Shown: piece after piece, positions 17,108-25,450 of the stretch
How the letters are laid out: each line of letters starts with the position of its first letter
Position numbering within the stretch: position 1 is the stretch's first letter
Source: Chitinophagaceae bacterium
GTDB taxonomy: Bacteria > Bacteroidota > Bacteroidia > Chitinophagales > Chitinophagaceae
NCBI GenBank assembly: GCA_947458275.1
Contig: CANGYR010000006.1
Location: 1 to 64,000 of the forward strand
Direction: 5' to 3'
Length of the DNA stretch: 64,000 nucleotides
Translations under genes and position numbers: made by a program
The notes under the pieces: generated by a model
Told to the model about the DNA's origin: nothing
Seen by the model: only the letters and a program-made list of their open reading frames with translations
Database searches by the model: none

Positions 17108-17650
17108 ATGAAAGCCAAAATTTTATCCTCAGAGTACATCAGTAAGCATCAATATTTTAATGCAAGAAAAGACAGTTATACTTTGCCCTCCGGAAAAACT
17201 GTTGATCCTTATTTTGTTGTGGAGCTTCCTTTAAGCGCTGCCGCGATGGCTATTACGGAAGACAATAAAGTGATACTGGTTGAACAATACAGACATCCCA
17301 TAGGAGAAAAATTATTGGAGTTGCCCGGTGGTTTTATTGATGAAAATGAATCTGCTGATATTGCTATTAGAAGAGAGCTGATGGAAGAGACAGGGTACGA
17401 ATTTGAAAACGTAACTCATCTCGGAATTACAGCTGCCAATCCCGGTGTGTTGAATAATTTCACCCATTTATTTTTGGCTACCGGCGGAAGAAAAGTCAGC
17501 GACCAGCAATTAGACAGTAATGAAGAAATTGAAATTGTTTTGAAGTCTTTGGAAGAGGTGAGAAGTTTGTTGCTGGAAAGCAAAATCAAACAGAGTATGC
17601 ATGCGCTTTGTCTCTTTTATGGATTTGCAAAGTTGGATAAGCTTACCTGA
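17108..17650 (+). CDS. NUDIX hydrolase, probable ADP-ribose pyrophosphatase
   Basis: A 180-residue NUDIX protein with the complete box starting at Gly75 (GFIDENE, then RRELMEETG at 88-96), which binds the catalytic magnesium. The preceding LVEQYRHPIGEKLLELPGG is typical of the NudF/ADP-ribose pyrophosphatase subgroup. It probably hydrolyses ADP-ribose or related nucleotide sugars. It may be the third gene of an FKBP-DinB-NUDIX transcript. Its 3' end overlaps the convergent folC by 8 bases. Confidence 0.9.
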   Translation: MKAKILSSEYISKHQYFNARKDSYTLPSGKTVDPYFVVELPLSAAAMAITEDNKVILVEQYRHPIGEKLLELPGGFIDENESADIAIRRELMEETGYEFENVTHLGITAANPGVLNNFTHLFLATGGRKVSDQQLDSNEEIEIVLKSLEEVRSLLLESKIKQSMHALCLFYGFAKLDKLT

Positions 17651-18932
17651 TTTCTCCGATTATAAAAAAGCTTCCGCATACAATAATGATATCTGATTCT
17701 TTGGCTGCTTTTTTTGCCGCATCAATAGCATCGTTTACATCATTATAACTTTTTCCGATAAGATTATTTTCATCTGCACTCTTTTTAAGATCATCATGAG
17801 CCAGTGCTCTTGGAATGTGCGCGTTGGTAAAATAGTAGGAGGCATTCTTTGGGAGCATGTTTAATATGCCGCTGATGTCTTTGTCATTTACAAAGCCCAA
17901 TACGAAGTGAACAGATGAATTCGGATGAAATTGATTTAATTGATTCAGGACTTCCTGTATTCCCTCTTTGTTATGTGCCACATCATACACAACCAATGGA
18001 TTATTTGAAATAATGTCCCATCTGCCTATCAAACCAGTAGTTCCTTTAATATTTTGTAGGGCATTTTTTACACAAGATTTGTCAATCTTATATTCAGTAT
18101 TTCTCAAAGCATTTAAAGCAGTCAGGACAGTGCAAAGATTTTTGGCCTGATACATTCCTGAAAGATCCAACAGATAGGAATCCACAATACCACTTTCTAT
18201 TTCTTTGATATCGCATTGTAAATGATTGTCGGCTTTACTTACTTTTAAACAAGTAAATTTTTCTTCAGCGAAATAAACCGACGCTGATTCATTGTGCGCT
18301 TTTTTCAAAAAAACCTGTCTGGTGTCATGATTCGTTGAGCCGATGACCACGGGTGTATTTGATTTTATAATGCCTGCTTTTTCGAATGCAATTTCAGGCA
18401 ATGTATTGCCCAGTAAATTCATGTGATCGTATCCTATGTTTGTAATAACTGACAAAATAGGAGAGATAATATTGGTGCTGTCCAGCCTTCCACCCAGACC
18501 GGTTTCAATGATGGCGATATCAATTTTTTCTTTTGCAAAAAAATCAAAAGCCATGGCAACCGTAAGTTCAAAAAATGAAGGCTGAATATCTTTACAAAGT
18601 TGTTTTGTTTTTTCGGTGAATGCAATGACGAAATCTTCATCAATCATTTCTCCGTTTCTGCGGATTCTTTCTCCGAATTCTTTCACATGAGGAGATGTGT
18701 ATAAACCGGTCTTGTATCCTGAATGCTGAAATATTGAAGCGAGCATATGGCTCGTGCTTCCTTTCCCATTGGTGCCCGCAATATGGATGGATTTGAATTT
18801 GTTCTGTGGATTCCCTAATGCACTGCATAGCGCAATAATGTTGTCTAAATCAGCTTTATATGCTCTCTGTCCGATTTTTGAGTACATCGGCAGTTGTGTA
18901 TATAAGTATTGAATGGTTTGTTCGTAAGTCAA
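17643..18932 (-). CDS. folC: Bifunctional folylpolyglutamate / dihydrofolate synthase
   Basis: Adds glutamate to dihydropteroate and then to folates, needed for folate retention. A Mur-ligase-type protein of 429 residues: P-loop AGTNGKGST (near 53-61), TSPHVKEFGERIR omega loop, ETGLGGRLDSTN metal and substrate segment (near 143), ITNIGYDHMNLLG and the C-terminal DVAHNKEG motif that binds glutamate. It follows the TonB-like gene by 54 bases on the same strand, likely one operon. The spacer holds AAAAGTA-type units. Confidence 0.95.
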   Translation of the reverse strand: MTYEQTIQYLYTQLPMYSKIGQRAYKADLDNIIALCSALGNPQNKFKSIHIAGTNGKGSTSHMLASIFQHSGYKTGLYTSPHVKEFGERIRRNGEMIDEDFVIAFTEKTKQLCKDIQPSFFELTVAMAFDFFAKEKIDIAIIETGLGGRLDSTNIISPILSVITNIGYDHMNLLGNTLPEIAFEKAGIIKSNTPVVIGSTNHDTRQVFLKKAHNESASVYFAEEKFTCLKVSKADNHLQCDIKEIESGIVDSYLLDLSGMYQAKNLCTVLTALNALRNTEYKIDKSCVKNALQNIKGTTGLIGRWDIISNNPLVVYDVAHNKEGIQEVLNQLNQFHPNSSVHFVLGFVNDKDISGILNMLPKNASYYFTNAHIPRALAHDDLKKSADENNLIGKSYNDVNDAIDAAKKAAKESDIIIVCGSFFIIGEIR

Positions 18933-18969
18933 ATGAAAAGTAAAAAGTATAAAGTGAAAAGTAAAAAAA
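18933..18969. repeat. AAAAGTA/AAAGTGA heptamer array, short copy
   Basis: About five imperfect 7-base units (TGAAAAG, TAAAAAG, TATAAAG, TGAAAAG) between folC and the TonB-like gene; the same unit forms a longer array at 25285-25340. Confidence 0.6.
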
Positions 18970-18986
18970 ACTACAGAGAATTGAGT

Positions 18987-19793
18987 TTAATTAACCGTAA
19001 AGATAAACTGGACGGTTACAGTTGATTCTTCTTCTGATTTATCAAACTGAATGTGACTTAGATAATTTCTGATTGCCTGAGCATAGGACTGATTTCTGCT
19101 GGTAGATCCTTTGTCGAAGTCAATAAACGTTCCCTGACCTGAAGGAGATACTTTTACTTTTGCATATACAGTAGCTCTTTCAAGTTCGCCGGTGAATGAA
19201 TAAGCCTTCACTATTTTTCTGTTGCCTTTGGTTACTCTGGGACCACCGGTGCTGCCACCGGATTGGGTGCCATATGAATCTTTATTTCCGTTAGGGTCTC
19301 CTTTATCTCCTTTCCCATTTGGGTTACTGCCTTGATATTTGTAGCCGTTGTCTTCATCTGCATTGTTTCCGTTCACACCGGAGTTATTGCCATTATAAGT
19401 GAGTTTTGCTTTTTGTTCTTTTACGGGTACTGTGGTTGCTGTGGATGTTTTTGAAGGATTTTTATTAGGTTCTTTTGTTGGTTTCACCAGACTTGCAGCG
19501 TTATCATCTGCATTATCATCGGTTTCGGAGGTATTGTCATTTAAAGCGGATGCCGCTGCGTTATTGTTATTATTTTCTGAAGGAGTAGGATTCCCTTTTA
19601 TCAATGGTTGCACATCACCCAGTCCCTCTTCCTCATTGCCCAGATTGATTTCCATCAAATCCTGAATTATAGGAGAAGTTGGCGCTACTGACTTAAATTT
19701 GATTAGCCAGAAAAGTAACAATAGAGTTATGCAAATGATTGCAGTGTATAAGAAAGCTTTTTTATTGGCTTCTGTTTCGTAGGAAGTATACAT
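18987..19793 (-). CDS. TonB-like energy-transducer protein
   Basis: A 268-residue inner-membrane protein with one transmembrane helix (about residues 14-31, AFLYTAIICITLLLLFWLI), a long Asn/Gly/Pro/Lys-rich linker (about 60-190) that could span the periplasm, and a C-terminal domain (about 195-268) with ELERATVYAKVKVSPSGQG and VTVQFIFTVN strands. The layout is that of TonB partners of ExbBD that power outer-membrane receptors. The C-terminal motif is weaker than canonical TonB and no exbB/exbD are visible beside it, so the call is by architecture. Confidence 0.7.
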   Translation of the reverse strand: MYTSYETEANKKAFLYTAIICITLLLLFWLIKFKSVAPTSPIIQDLMEINLGNEEEGLGDVQPLIKGNPTPSENNNNNAAASALNDNTSETDDNADDNAASLVKPTKEPNKNPSKTSTATTVPVKEQKAKLTYNGNNSGVNGNNADEDNGYKYQGSNPNGKGDKGDPNGNKDSYGTQSGGSTGGPRVTKGNRKIVKAYSFTGELERATVYAKVKVSPSGQGTFIDFDKGSTSRNQSYAQAIRNYLSHIQFDKSEEESTVTVQFIFTVN

Positions 19794-19903
19794 AACGCGA
19801 TGGCTTTAGTGCTTAAAGTTATTTAAATTAAACAAATTGGTTAAATCGATGCCTATTGTACCTTTTTTTTAACGAAATATTTAACAATACTTACTTTATA
19901 CAC

Positions 19904-20593
19904 TTATTTTATATAATTCCTCTCTCCAAACAACATACTCCCAATTCTAATCATATTGCTTCCCAGTTCCAGTGCTATTTTATAATCGCTGCTCATGCCC
20001 ATACTCAATAAAGCAGGTTTGAAGTTTGGAGTTTGGTGTTGTTGATACTTTTTAAAAATATTCCGAAGCGTAGAGAATTCAGTTTTAATTTGTTCAGGGT
20101 TTTCTGAAAAACTGGCCATTCCCATAAATCCGCAAACATTAACATACTCAAGAAGCGGAGTTGAATGTTGAGAGAAATATTTGTCTACAATTGAATTTAA
20201 TTCTTCTTCATCCAAACCGAATTTTGTTTCTTCAGTAGCAATGTGAATCTGTAAAAGGCAATTAATGACTTTGTTTATTTTCTTTCCTTGTTTATTTATT
20301 TCGAGTAATAATTTTTCACTGTCAACACCATGAATGAGGTAAACAAAAGGAGCGATGTACTTTACTTTATTGGATTGCAGATGGCCTATAAAATGCCAGC
20401 GAATGTCATTTGGTAAATTCGCTTGTTTTTCTACAAGCTCCTGTACATAGTTTTCTCCGAAATCTCTCACTCCGATTTCATATGCTTCAAGTATGTCGGA
20501 GGCGGGTTTGGTTTTAGAGACAGCCACAAGGGTAGTGGTGCTCAAATCAATGTCTTTTTGCAGTAACTCGTATTTTTCTTTAAGGAATCCCAT
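19904..20593 (-). CDS. YggS/PLPBP-family pyridoxal-phosphate homeostasis protein
   Basis: A 229-residue fold-III PLP protein. Lys27 in LVAVSKTKP holds the cofactor; DFGENYVQEL (about residue 45), WHFIGHLQSNK (near 66) and LSMGMSSDYKIALELGSNMIRIG near the C-terminus are family hallmarks. Members buffer free PLP and affect amino-acid pools rather than catalyse a known reaction. A perfect TAATTTTG element ends 5 bases before the start codon, as in kdsA, so the mRNA may be leaderless. Confidence 0.94.
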   Translation of the reverse strand: MGFLKEKYELLQKDIDLSTTTLVAVSKTKPASDILEAYEIGVRDFGENYVQELVEKQANLPNDIRWHFIGHLQSNKVKYIAPFVYLIHGVDSEKLLLEINKQGKKINKVINCLLQIHIATEETKFGLDEEELNSIVDKYFSQHSTPLLEYVNVCGFMGMASFSENPEQIKTEFSTLRNIFKKYQQHQTPNFKPALLSMGMSSDYKIALELGSNMIRIGSMLFGERNYIK

Positions 20594-20597
20594 GAAA

Positions 20598-20605
20598 CAA
20601 AATTA
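20598..20605 (-). promoter_or_regulatory. -7 element for the YggS-family gene
   Basis: The minus strand reads TAATTTTG, an exact match ending 5 bases before the ATG; predicts a leaderless or very short leader. Confidence 0.4.
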
Positions 20606-20610
20606 GCAAA

Positions 20611-20642
20611 AAAAAATGCTGACCACGAAATCAGCATTTTTT
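20611..20642 (-). terminator. Terminator of the acyl-CoA dehydrogenase gene
   Basis: 12-bp stem (AAAAAATGCTGA / TCAGCATTTTTT), loop CCACGAAA, with a long T-run on both strands. It is positioned after the acyl-CoA dehydrogenase and directly upstream of the YggS-family promoter. Confidence 0.9.
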
Positions 20643-20686
20643 TTGAAATAATCTAATCATCTAAACCCCTAAACATTCTAAACGAT

Positions 20687-21841
20687 TTATTTTAGAATGG
20701 TTCGGCTGATGACTATACGTTGTACCTCACTGGTACCTTCATAAATCTGAGTGATTTTAGCATCGCGCATCAGTCTTTCAACATGGTACTCTTTCACGAA
20801 ACCGTATCCTCCGTGAATCTGAACAGCTTCTGTTGCAGTCCACATCGCTGTTTCGCTGCTGAAAACTTTAGCCATTGAGCTACTCAATGTATAATCAATA
20901 TGCTGGTCTTTTTCCCATGCTGCTTTCAGGCACAATAATCTGGATGATTCTATTTTTGTTGCCATATCAGCCAGTTTAAACTGTATGATCTGATGGTTCA
21001 TGATTTCAGTGCCAAATGCTTTACGTTGCTTGCTGTAAGCAAGCGCTAATTCAAATGCTCCACTGGCAATTCCCAATGCTTGAGCAGCGATGCCGATTCT
21101 TCCTCCGGCAAGTGTTTTCATGGCAAATTTGAATCCAAAGCCATCTTCGCCAATGCGATTTTCTTTTGGAACTTTTACATCGTTGAACAAGATAGTATGC
21201 GTATCACTTCCTCTGATGCCTAATTTATTTTCTTTGGCACCTACAACCACGCCAGGCCAGTTTTTCTCAACAATAAATGCATTGATGCCTCTGCTTCCTT
21301 TGCTTACATCGGTTTGAGCAATTACCAGATACACACTGGCGCTGTTGCCATTGGTAATCCAGTTTTTTGTTCCGTTCAACAAATAATGGTCTCCTTTATC
21401 TTCAGCTGTAGTTCTTTGTGAGGTAGCATCACTTCCGGCTTCCGGCTCACTCAACAGAAAGGCGCCGATGTATAATTCGCCGTCTTTTTTGCCTTGAGCA
21501 AGAGGCACTAGATATTTTTGCTTTTGTTCTTCGTTACAATATTCCTGTAAGCCATAGCAAACCAGACTGTTGTTTACACTCATACAAACGCTTACACTCG
21601 CATCAACTTTACTGACTTCTTCTATCGCCAGCACATAACTGATGGTATCCATACCGCTACCTCCGTATTCCGGTTTTACCATCATTCCCATAAAGCCGAG
21701 GTCAGCCAGCTTTTCAATTTGTTTTTTTGGAAATTGTTGTTTTTCGTCGCGTTCAATTACTCCGGGCAAGCATTCGTTTTGTGCAAAATCCCTGGCAGCT
21801 TTTTGAATCATCAAATGTTCTTCAGAAAGTTGAAATTGCAT
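20687..21841 (-). CDS. Acyl-CoA dehydrogenase (short/branched-chain type)
   Basis: An FAD enzyme of 384 residues that introduces the alpha-beta double bond into acyl-CoA and passes electrons to ETF. It has the standard three-domain layout, with LSEPEAGSDATSQRT and YLLNGTKNWITNG FAD/substrate motifs mid-protein, RKAFG near 270 and the C-terminal YEGTSEVQR, whose Glu368 is at the catalytic-base position of short-chain enzymes. Substrate length cannot be fixed from sequence. etfA/etfB, the natural acceptor, are about 6 kb away. Confidence 0.95.
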   Translation of the reverse strand: MQFQLSEEHLMIQKAARDFAQNECLPGVIERDEKQQFPKKQIEKLADLGFMGMMVKPEYGGSGMDTISYVLAIEEVSKVDASVSVCMSVNNSLVCYGLQEYCNEEQKQKYLVPLAQGKKDGELYIGAFLLSEPEAGSDATSQRTTAEDKGDHYLLNGTKNWITNGNSASVYLVIAQTDVSKGSRGINAFIVEKNWPGVVVGAKENKLGIRGSDTHTILFNDVKVPKENRIGEDGFGFKFAMKTLAGGRIGIAAQALGIASGAFELALAYSKQRKAFGTEIMNHQIIQFKLADMATKIESSRLLCLKAAWEKDQHIDYTLSSSMAKVFSSETAMWTATEAVQIHGGYGFVKEYHVERLMRDAKITQIYEGTSEVQRIVISRTILK

Positions 21842-21860
21842 AGTAGATTTTATTTTGTCG

Positions 21861-21868
21861 CAAAAATA
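21861..21868 (-). promoter_or_regulatory. -7 element for acyl-CoA dehydrogenase
   Basis: The minus strand reads TATTTTTG, an exact match 20 bases before the ATG. Confidence 0.45.
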
Positions 21869-21990
21869 GGGCTTGTTGGATAAGTAATGAAATATATAAT
21901 TGCAGTTATTAAATAATTACCACTATTTCCTCCATTTTGTTTAATTTTTTAATTGTTTTCCACATAAAATATATAAATAAGATATAGGTA

Positions 21991-21998
21991 TATATTTG
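21991..21998 (+). promoter_or_regulatory. -7 element for the CDF transporter gene
   Basis: TATATTTG, an exact match. It overlaps the most upstream possible TTG start (21996), which argues that translation begins further down. Confidence 0.45.
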
Positions 21999-22016
21999 TG
22001 CGGTAAAAACCTTCCA

Positions 22017-23012
22017 TTGAAAGCATCTGATCAAAATTTCAGGCTTCAGCGAAACATTGCGATACTTTCTGTTGCTTTGCTTCTTATTAAAATTTTTGCC
22101 TGGTTTCTTACCGGTTCAGTTGCCATACTTACCGATGCTTTGGAGAGTGTGGTTAATGTGGTAGCCGGTTTTTTGGGGTTGTACAGTTTATATGTTTCCG
22201 CCAAACCCAAAGACATAGATCACCCTTACGGTCACGGTAAAGTGGAGTTTATTTCTGCTGCCATAGAAGGTACATTGATTGCTGTAGCCGGGATACTCAT
22301 TATATATGAGGCAATACTCAACCTTAGTGTGCCACATGAGTTAAAAAAACTCGATTATGGAATTTATCTGGTAGGAGGTTCGGCTATAATCAATTATATC
22401 TCCGGGGTTTTGTGTGAAAGAACTGGAAAGAAAAATAATTCTCTTGCACTTATTGCCAGCGGCAAGCATTTAAAGACTGATACCTATACAACTGCTGGTA
22501 TAGTGGGGGGACTCATTTTATTACAGATTACCCAACTGACTTGGATAGATAGCGTGGTGGCAATATTATTTTCTGTCATTATCTTATATACCGCCTATAA
22601 AATCATCCGAAGTTCTGTGGCAGGAATCATGGATGAAGCGGACAATGAATTGCTGGAAAAAATGGTGGAAGTGCTCAATAAAAACAGAAGAGAAAACTGG
22701 GTTGATTTGCATAATCTGCGCATTATAAAATACGGACCAACTTTACACATGGATTGTCATCTTACAGTGCCCTGGTATCTTAATGTGCATGAAGCACATA
22801 AAGAAATTGACGCATTATCCGGCCTGGTACGGGAAAATTTCGGCGAATCAGTTGAATTGTTTGTCCACTCCGATGGTTGTTTAGATTTCTCCTGCGCTAT
22901 CTGCGATAAAAAAGAATGTGCAGTCCGTAAATCACCATTTCAGAAAAAAATTGAATGGACGATGGAGAATATTTCAAGGGATAATAAGCATAGTGTTTTG
23001 TCGGTAGAGTAG
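22017..23012 (+). CDS. Cation diffusion facilitator family metal transporter
   Basis: Exports divalent metal ions (zinc, iron or similar) by proton exchange across the inner membrane. About 331 residues with roughly six membrane helices; helix 2 has TDALESVVNVVAG and the following loop HPYGHGKVEF, the family's metal-site region. The cytoplasmic domain ends in a Cys cluster (GCLDFSCAICDKKEC), unusual for the family. No in-frame ATG precedes the helices. An upstream TTG at 21996 lies inside a perfect -7 promoter element, so I prefer the TTG at 22017 (MKASDQNFRLQ). Confidence 0.9.
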   Translation: MKASDQNFRLQRNIAILSVALLLIKIFAWFLTGSVAILTDALESVVNVVAGFLGLYSLYVSAKPKDIDHPYGHGKVEFISAAIEGTLIAVAGILIIYEAILNLSVPHELKKLDYGIYLVGGSAIINYISGVLCERTGKKNNSLALIASGKHLKTDTYTTAGIVGGLILLQITQLTWIDSVVAILFSVIILYTAYKIIRSSVAGIMDEADNELLEKMVEVLNKNRRENWVDLHNLRIIKYGPTLHMDCHLTVPWYLNVHEAHKEIDALSGLVRENFGESVELFVHSDGCLDFSCAICDKKECAVRKSPFQKKIEWTMENISRDNKHSVLSVE

Positions 23013-23014
23013 AA

Positions 23015-23054
23015 AGTTGAAGAGGTTGAAGAGGTTGAAGAGGTTGAAGAGGTT
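23015..23054. repeat. GAGGTTGAA tandem array
   Basis: Four to five copies of GAGGTTGAA, the same unit that opens dispersed-repeat copy 2, placed directly after the CDF transporter gene and running into the palindrome cluster. Confidence 0.8.
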
Positions 23055-23060
23055 CGCCGT

Positions 23061-23080
23061 TGTTGGTGTTATCACCAACA
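23061..23080. repeat. TGTTGGTG-TTAT-CACCAACA palindrome, copy 1
   Basis: A 20-base perfect-arm palindrome (8-base arms, loop TTAT), in opposite orientation to copies 2 and 3 as judged by the loop. Confidence 0.85.
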
Positions 23081-23104
23081 GCAAAAGGCAATACAATCTT
23101 GTTT

Positions 23105-23128
23105 CTTGTTGGTGATAACACCAACAAG
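23105..23128. repeat. GTTGGTG-ATAA-CACCAAC palindrome, copy 2
   Basis: The longest copy: 24 bases with 10-base arms (CTTGTTGGTG / CACCAACAAG) around ATAA. Confidence 0.85.
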
Positions 23129-23184
23129 GGAGAAACTACTTCCTTATTTAGTATTTTTTATTTCTTATTCTTTTTTTTCAATGC

Positions 23185-23204
23185 TGTTGGTGATAACACC
23201 AACA
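23185..23204. repeat. GTTGGTG-ATAA-CACCAAC palindrome, copy 3
   Basis: 20 bases, loop ATAA, same orientation as copy 2, about 80 bases downstream. The space between contains the T-rich CTTCCTTATTTA tract also found near hppD. Confidence 0.85.
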
Positions 23205-23239
23205 ATGGAGCAAAAGCCCGTCAGATTTTATATGTTTTT

Positions 23240-23326
23240 ACCGCAGAGTCGTAGAGAGCGCTGAGCTTTCGCAGAGGGAACAATCTCCGCGTAAACTCTG
23301 CGTTCTTCTTTCTCAGCGGTGAGCAA
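23240..23326. repeat. CCGCAGAG ... CTCAGCGGTG element, copy A
   Basis: Begins ACCGCAGAG and ends TTCTTTCTCAGCGGTGAG. The inside includes AGAGCGCTGAG and CTCCGCG blocks. It is the reverse orientation of the two copies at 29204-29490 and lies just upstream of the VIT1-family gene 3' end. Confidence 0.8.
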
Positions 23327-23332
23327 ATTGGT

Positions 23333-24034
23333 TTAAAAAAGTTTCGCTACTCCAAACGCAGCTGCAGCTGCCAAAGCGCCTATCAACGTCACTCTGATAG
23401 CGCCTAGCCATGGATTGATACCAGTGATTTTACTTTTGAAATAACCGAAAATAAAAAGGCATAACAAAGTTGCGATGACGGAATATTTGAGGGCAGCTGT
23501 TGAATCATCAATAAAAAAATACGGGCTAAGCGGGATGATTCCGCCTGCTATGTAGGACAGTCCGATGTTCAGTGCGCTTTTTGTAGCTCTCTTAGGATCA
23601 GGTTTTTCCAAACCTAATTCGTACTTCATCATAAAATGTACCCATCTGTCTTTGTCTTGTACAATTTCTTCTGTCGCTTTTTCCTGCAGTTCTTTGCTTA
23701 ATCCAATGTTTGCAAAAAACTCTTTTGTCTCTTCAATTTCTTTATGTCTTACATTATCAACTTCATCATATTCTCTTTTTACCTCGCTGTTATAATGATC
23801 TTGTTCCGTCTTCCCCGCCAGGTAACCTCCAAGCCCCATGGCGATACTTCCCGCAGCGATTTCCGCGATGCCGGCAATAACAATGATGCTGCTTTTATCA
23901 ACGGCACCGCTCAATCCGGCAGCGAGGGCAAAGGGAACGGTTAATCCATCACTCATTCCTATAACAATATCCCTAAGCATGTCAGAGCTCTGCAGATGAA
24001 CTTCATTGTGATCGTGATGAAGATGCGTGTCCAT
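23333..24034 (-). CDS. VIT1/CCC1-family metal transporter
   Basis: A 233-residue membrane protein of the vacuolar iron transporter family, which moves iron or manganese. Visible: a His-rich cytoplasmic N-terminus (HLHHDHNEVH), the first-helix signature DIVIGMSDGLTVPFALAAGL, an acidic cytoplasmic metal-binding helix pair (EVKREYDEVDNVRHKEIEETKEFF, about residues 83-105) and three C-terminal helices. It starts 11 bases after rocD on the same strand, so it is probably cotranscribed. Confidence 0.9.
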   Translation of the reverse strand: MDTHLHHDHNEVHLQSSDMLRDIVIGMSDGLTVPFALAAGLSGAVDKSSIIVIAGIAEIAAGSIAMGLGGYLAGKTEQDHYNSEVKREYDEVDNVRHKEIEETKEFFANIGLSKELQEKATEEIVQDKDRWVHFMMKYELGLEKPDPKRATKSALNIGLSYIAGGIIPLSPYFFIDDSTAALKYSVIATLLCLFIFGYFKSKITGINPWLGAIRVTLIGALAAAAAFGVAKLF

Positions 24035-24045
24035 GTTTATGAATG

Positions 24046-25281
24046 TTAATTAAGTATGTGAAGACTTTTTTGAATGATGCCCACGCATTCTATAATCTGC
24101 TCTTTCGTGATTATGAGAGGAGGAGCGAATCTGATTTTATCCCCATGAGTAGGCTTTGCCAGTAAGCCATTTTCTTTTAGTTCCATGCACAAATCCCAGG
24201 CAGCATCAGGGTTTTGATGTTTTATCACAATTGCATTTAGCAACCCACGGCCACGTATAACCGAAATATGGGGAGAGTTTATTTTTTTCAATTCATCTCT
24301 GAATAATTGTCCCATGGCCTCTGCATTCTCAGCCATTTTTTCATCTTTCAACACCTGCAGTGCGGCTATAGCTACTTTACAAGCCAGGGGATTACCGCCA
24401 TAGGTACTGCCATGTTCACCCGGTTTAATGGTCAGCATGATTTCATCATCAGCCAGTACGGCACTTACGGGCATAGTGCCACCGCTGAGTGCTTTTCCCA
24501 GAATTAGAATATCAGGTCTTGCTTCTTCGTGGTCACAGGCAAGCAATTTGCCGGTTCTTGCTAATCCTGTTTGGATTTCATCTGCTATCATTAGCACATT
24601 GTACTGAGTGCATAGCTTTCTGATTCCGCTGATATAACCATTATCAGGAACAACCACGCCCGCTTCGCCCTGTATGGGCTCAAACATAAATGCTGCAATA
24701 TTTTTATCCTGGAATGCTTTTTCAAGCGCACTCAAATCATTATAAGCTACTATTTCAAATCCCGGCATATAAGGTCCGAAATTTTTATAACTGGAAGGAT
24801 CAGTAGAGGAGGAGATGGCGGCCATGGTTCTTCCCCAGAAATTCCCTTCAGCAAATAAAATCTTTGCTTTGTTTTCCTCTATTCCCTTTACAGTATAACC
24901 CCATCTGCGCGCCAGTTTGATGGCAGTCTCTCCGGCTTCCACACCTGTATTCATAGGAAGCACCTTGTCGTATCCAAAGTATTCGGTTATGAATTTTTCA
25001 TATTCACCTAAAAGGTTGTTGTGAAAAGCTCTGGAAGTCAGGGTAAGTATTTCTGCCTGTTCTTTTAAAGCATTGATGATAGTAGGGTGACAATGACCTT
25101 GGTTGACAGCAGAATAACCACTTAAAAAATCAAAGTATTTTTTATCATCGACATCCCACAAATAAACACCCTTGCCTTTTTTAAGCACTACAGGCAAGGG
25201 ATGATAGTTGTGCGCGCCGTATCTTTCTTCCAGTTCAAGATAAAAATTTGCAGCGGGTGATGTATTTATAGCAGTATGCAT
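24046..25281 (-). CDS. rocD: Ornithine aminotransferase
   Basis: Transfers the delta-amino group of ornithine to 2-oxoglutarate, giving glutamate semialdehyde, in arginine/proline metabolism. A 411-residue class III PLP aminotransferase: [13 protein letters not shown] (near residue 113), [46 protein letters not shown] and the PLP lysine in ILGKALSGG. The combination [20 protein letters not shown] with [11 protein letters not shown] is specific for the RocD type rather than acetylornithine enzymes. The upstream spacer contains a heptamer array. Confidence 0.95.
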   Translation of the reverse strand: MHTAINTSPAANFYLELEERYGAHNYHPLPVVLKKGKGVYLWDVDDKKYFDFLSGYSAVNQGHCHPTIINALKEQAEILTLTSRAFHNNLLGEYEKFITEYFGYDKVLPMNTGVEAGETAIKLARRWGYTVKGIEENKAKILFAEGNFWGRTMAAISSSTDPSSYKNFGPYMPGFEIVAYNDLSALEKAFQDKNIAAFMFEPIQGEAGVVVPDNGYISGIRKLCTQYNVLMIADEIQTGLARTGKLLACDHEEARPDILILGKALSGGTMPVSAVLADDEIMLTIKPGEHGSTYGGNPLACKVAIAALQVLKDEKMAENAEAMGQLFRDELKKINSPHISVIRGRGLLNAIVIKHQNPDAAWDLCMELKENGLLAKPTHGDKIRFAPPLIITKEQIIECVGIIQKSLHILN

Positions 25282-25284
25282 AGA

Positions 25285-25340
25285 AGTGAAAAGTGAAAAG
25301 TGAAAAGTAAAAAGTAAAAAGTAAAAAGTAAAAAGTAAAA
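25285..25340. repeat. AAAAGT(G/A)A heptamer tandem array
   Basis: Eight 7-base units, the first three AGTGAAA, the last five AGTAAAA, lying between ispE and rocD immediately upstream of the rocD start. It could change length by slippage. Confidence 0.9.
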
Positions 25341-25450
25341 TAGTTTATCCTAAGATGACATCGATTTATCCTCGATGATTGAGCAAATCGAGATTGTTTT
25401 TCAGCACAAGCGGTATGGTGATAATCGTTTTGATAAGTAAAATTAAAGAA

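Noticed and set aside
22897-23254. Two overlapping ORFs on both strands containing GDNTN
   Set aside because: Their sequence comes from the palindromes and GAGGTTGAA arrays; composition is not protein-like.
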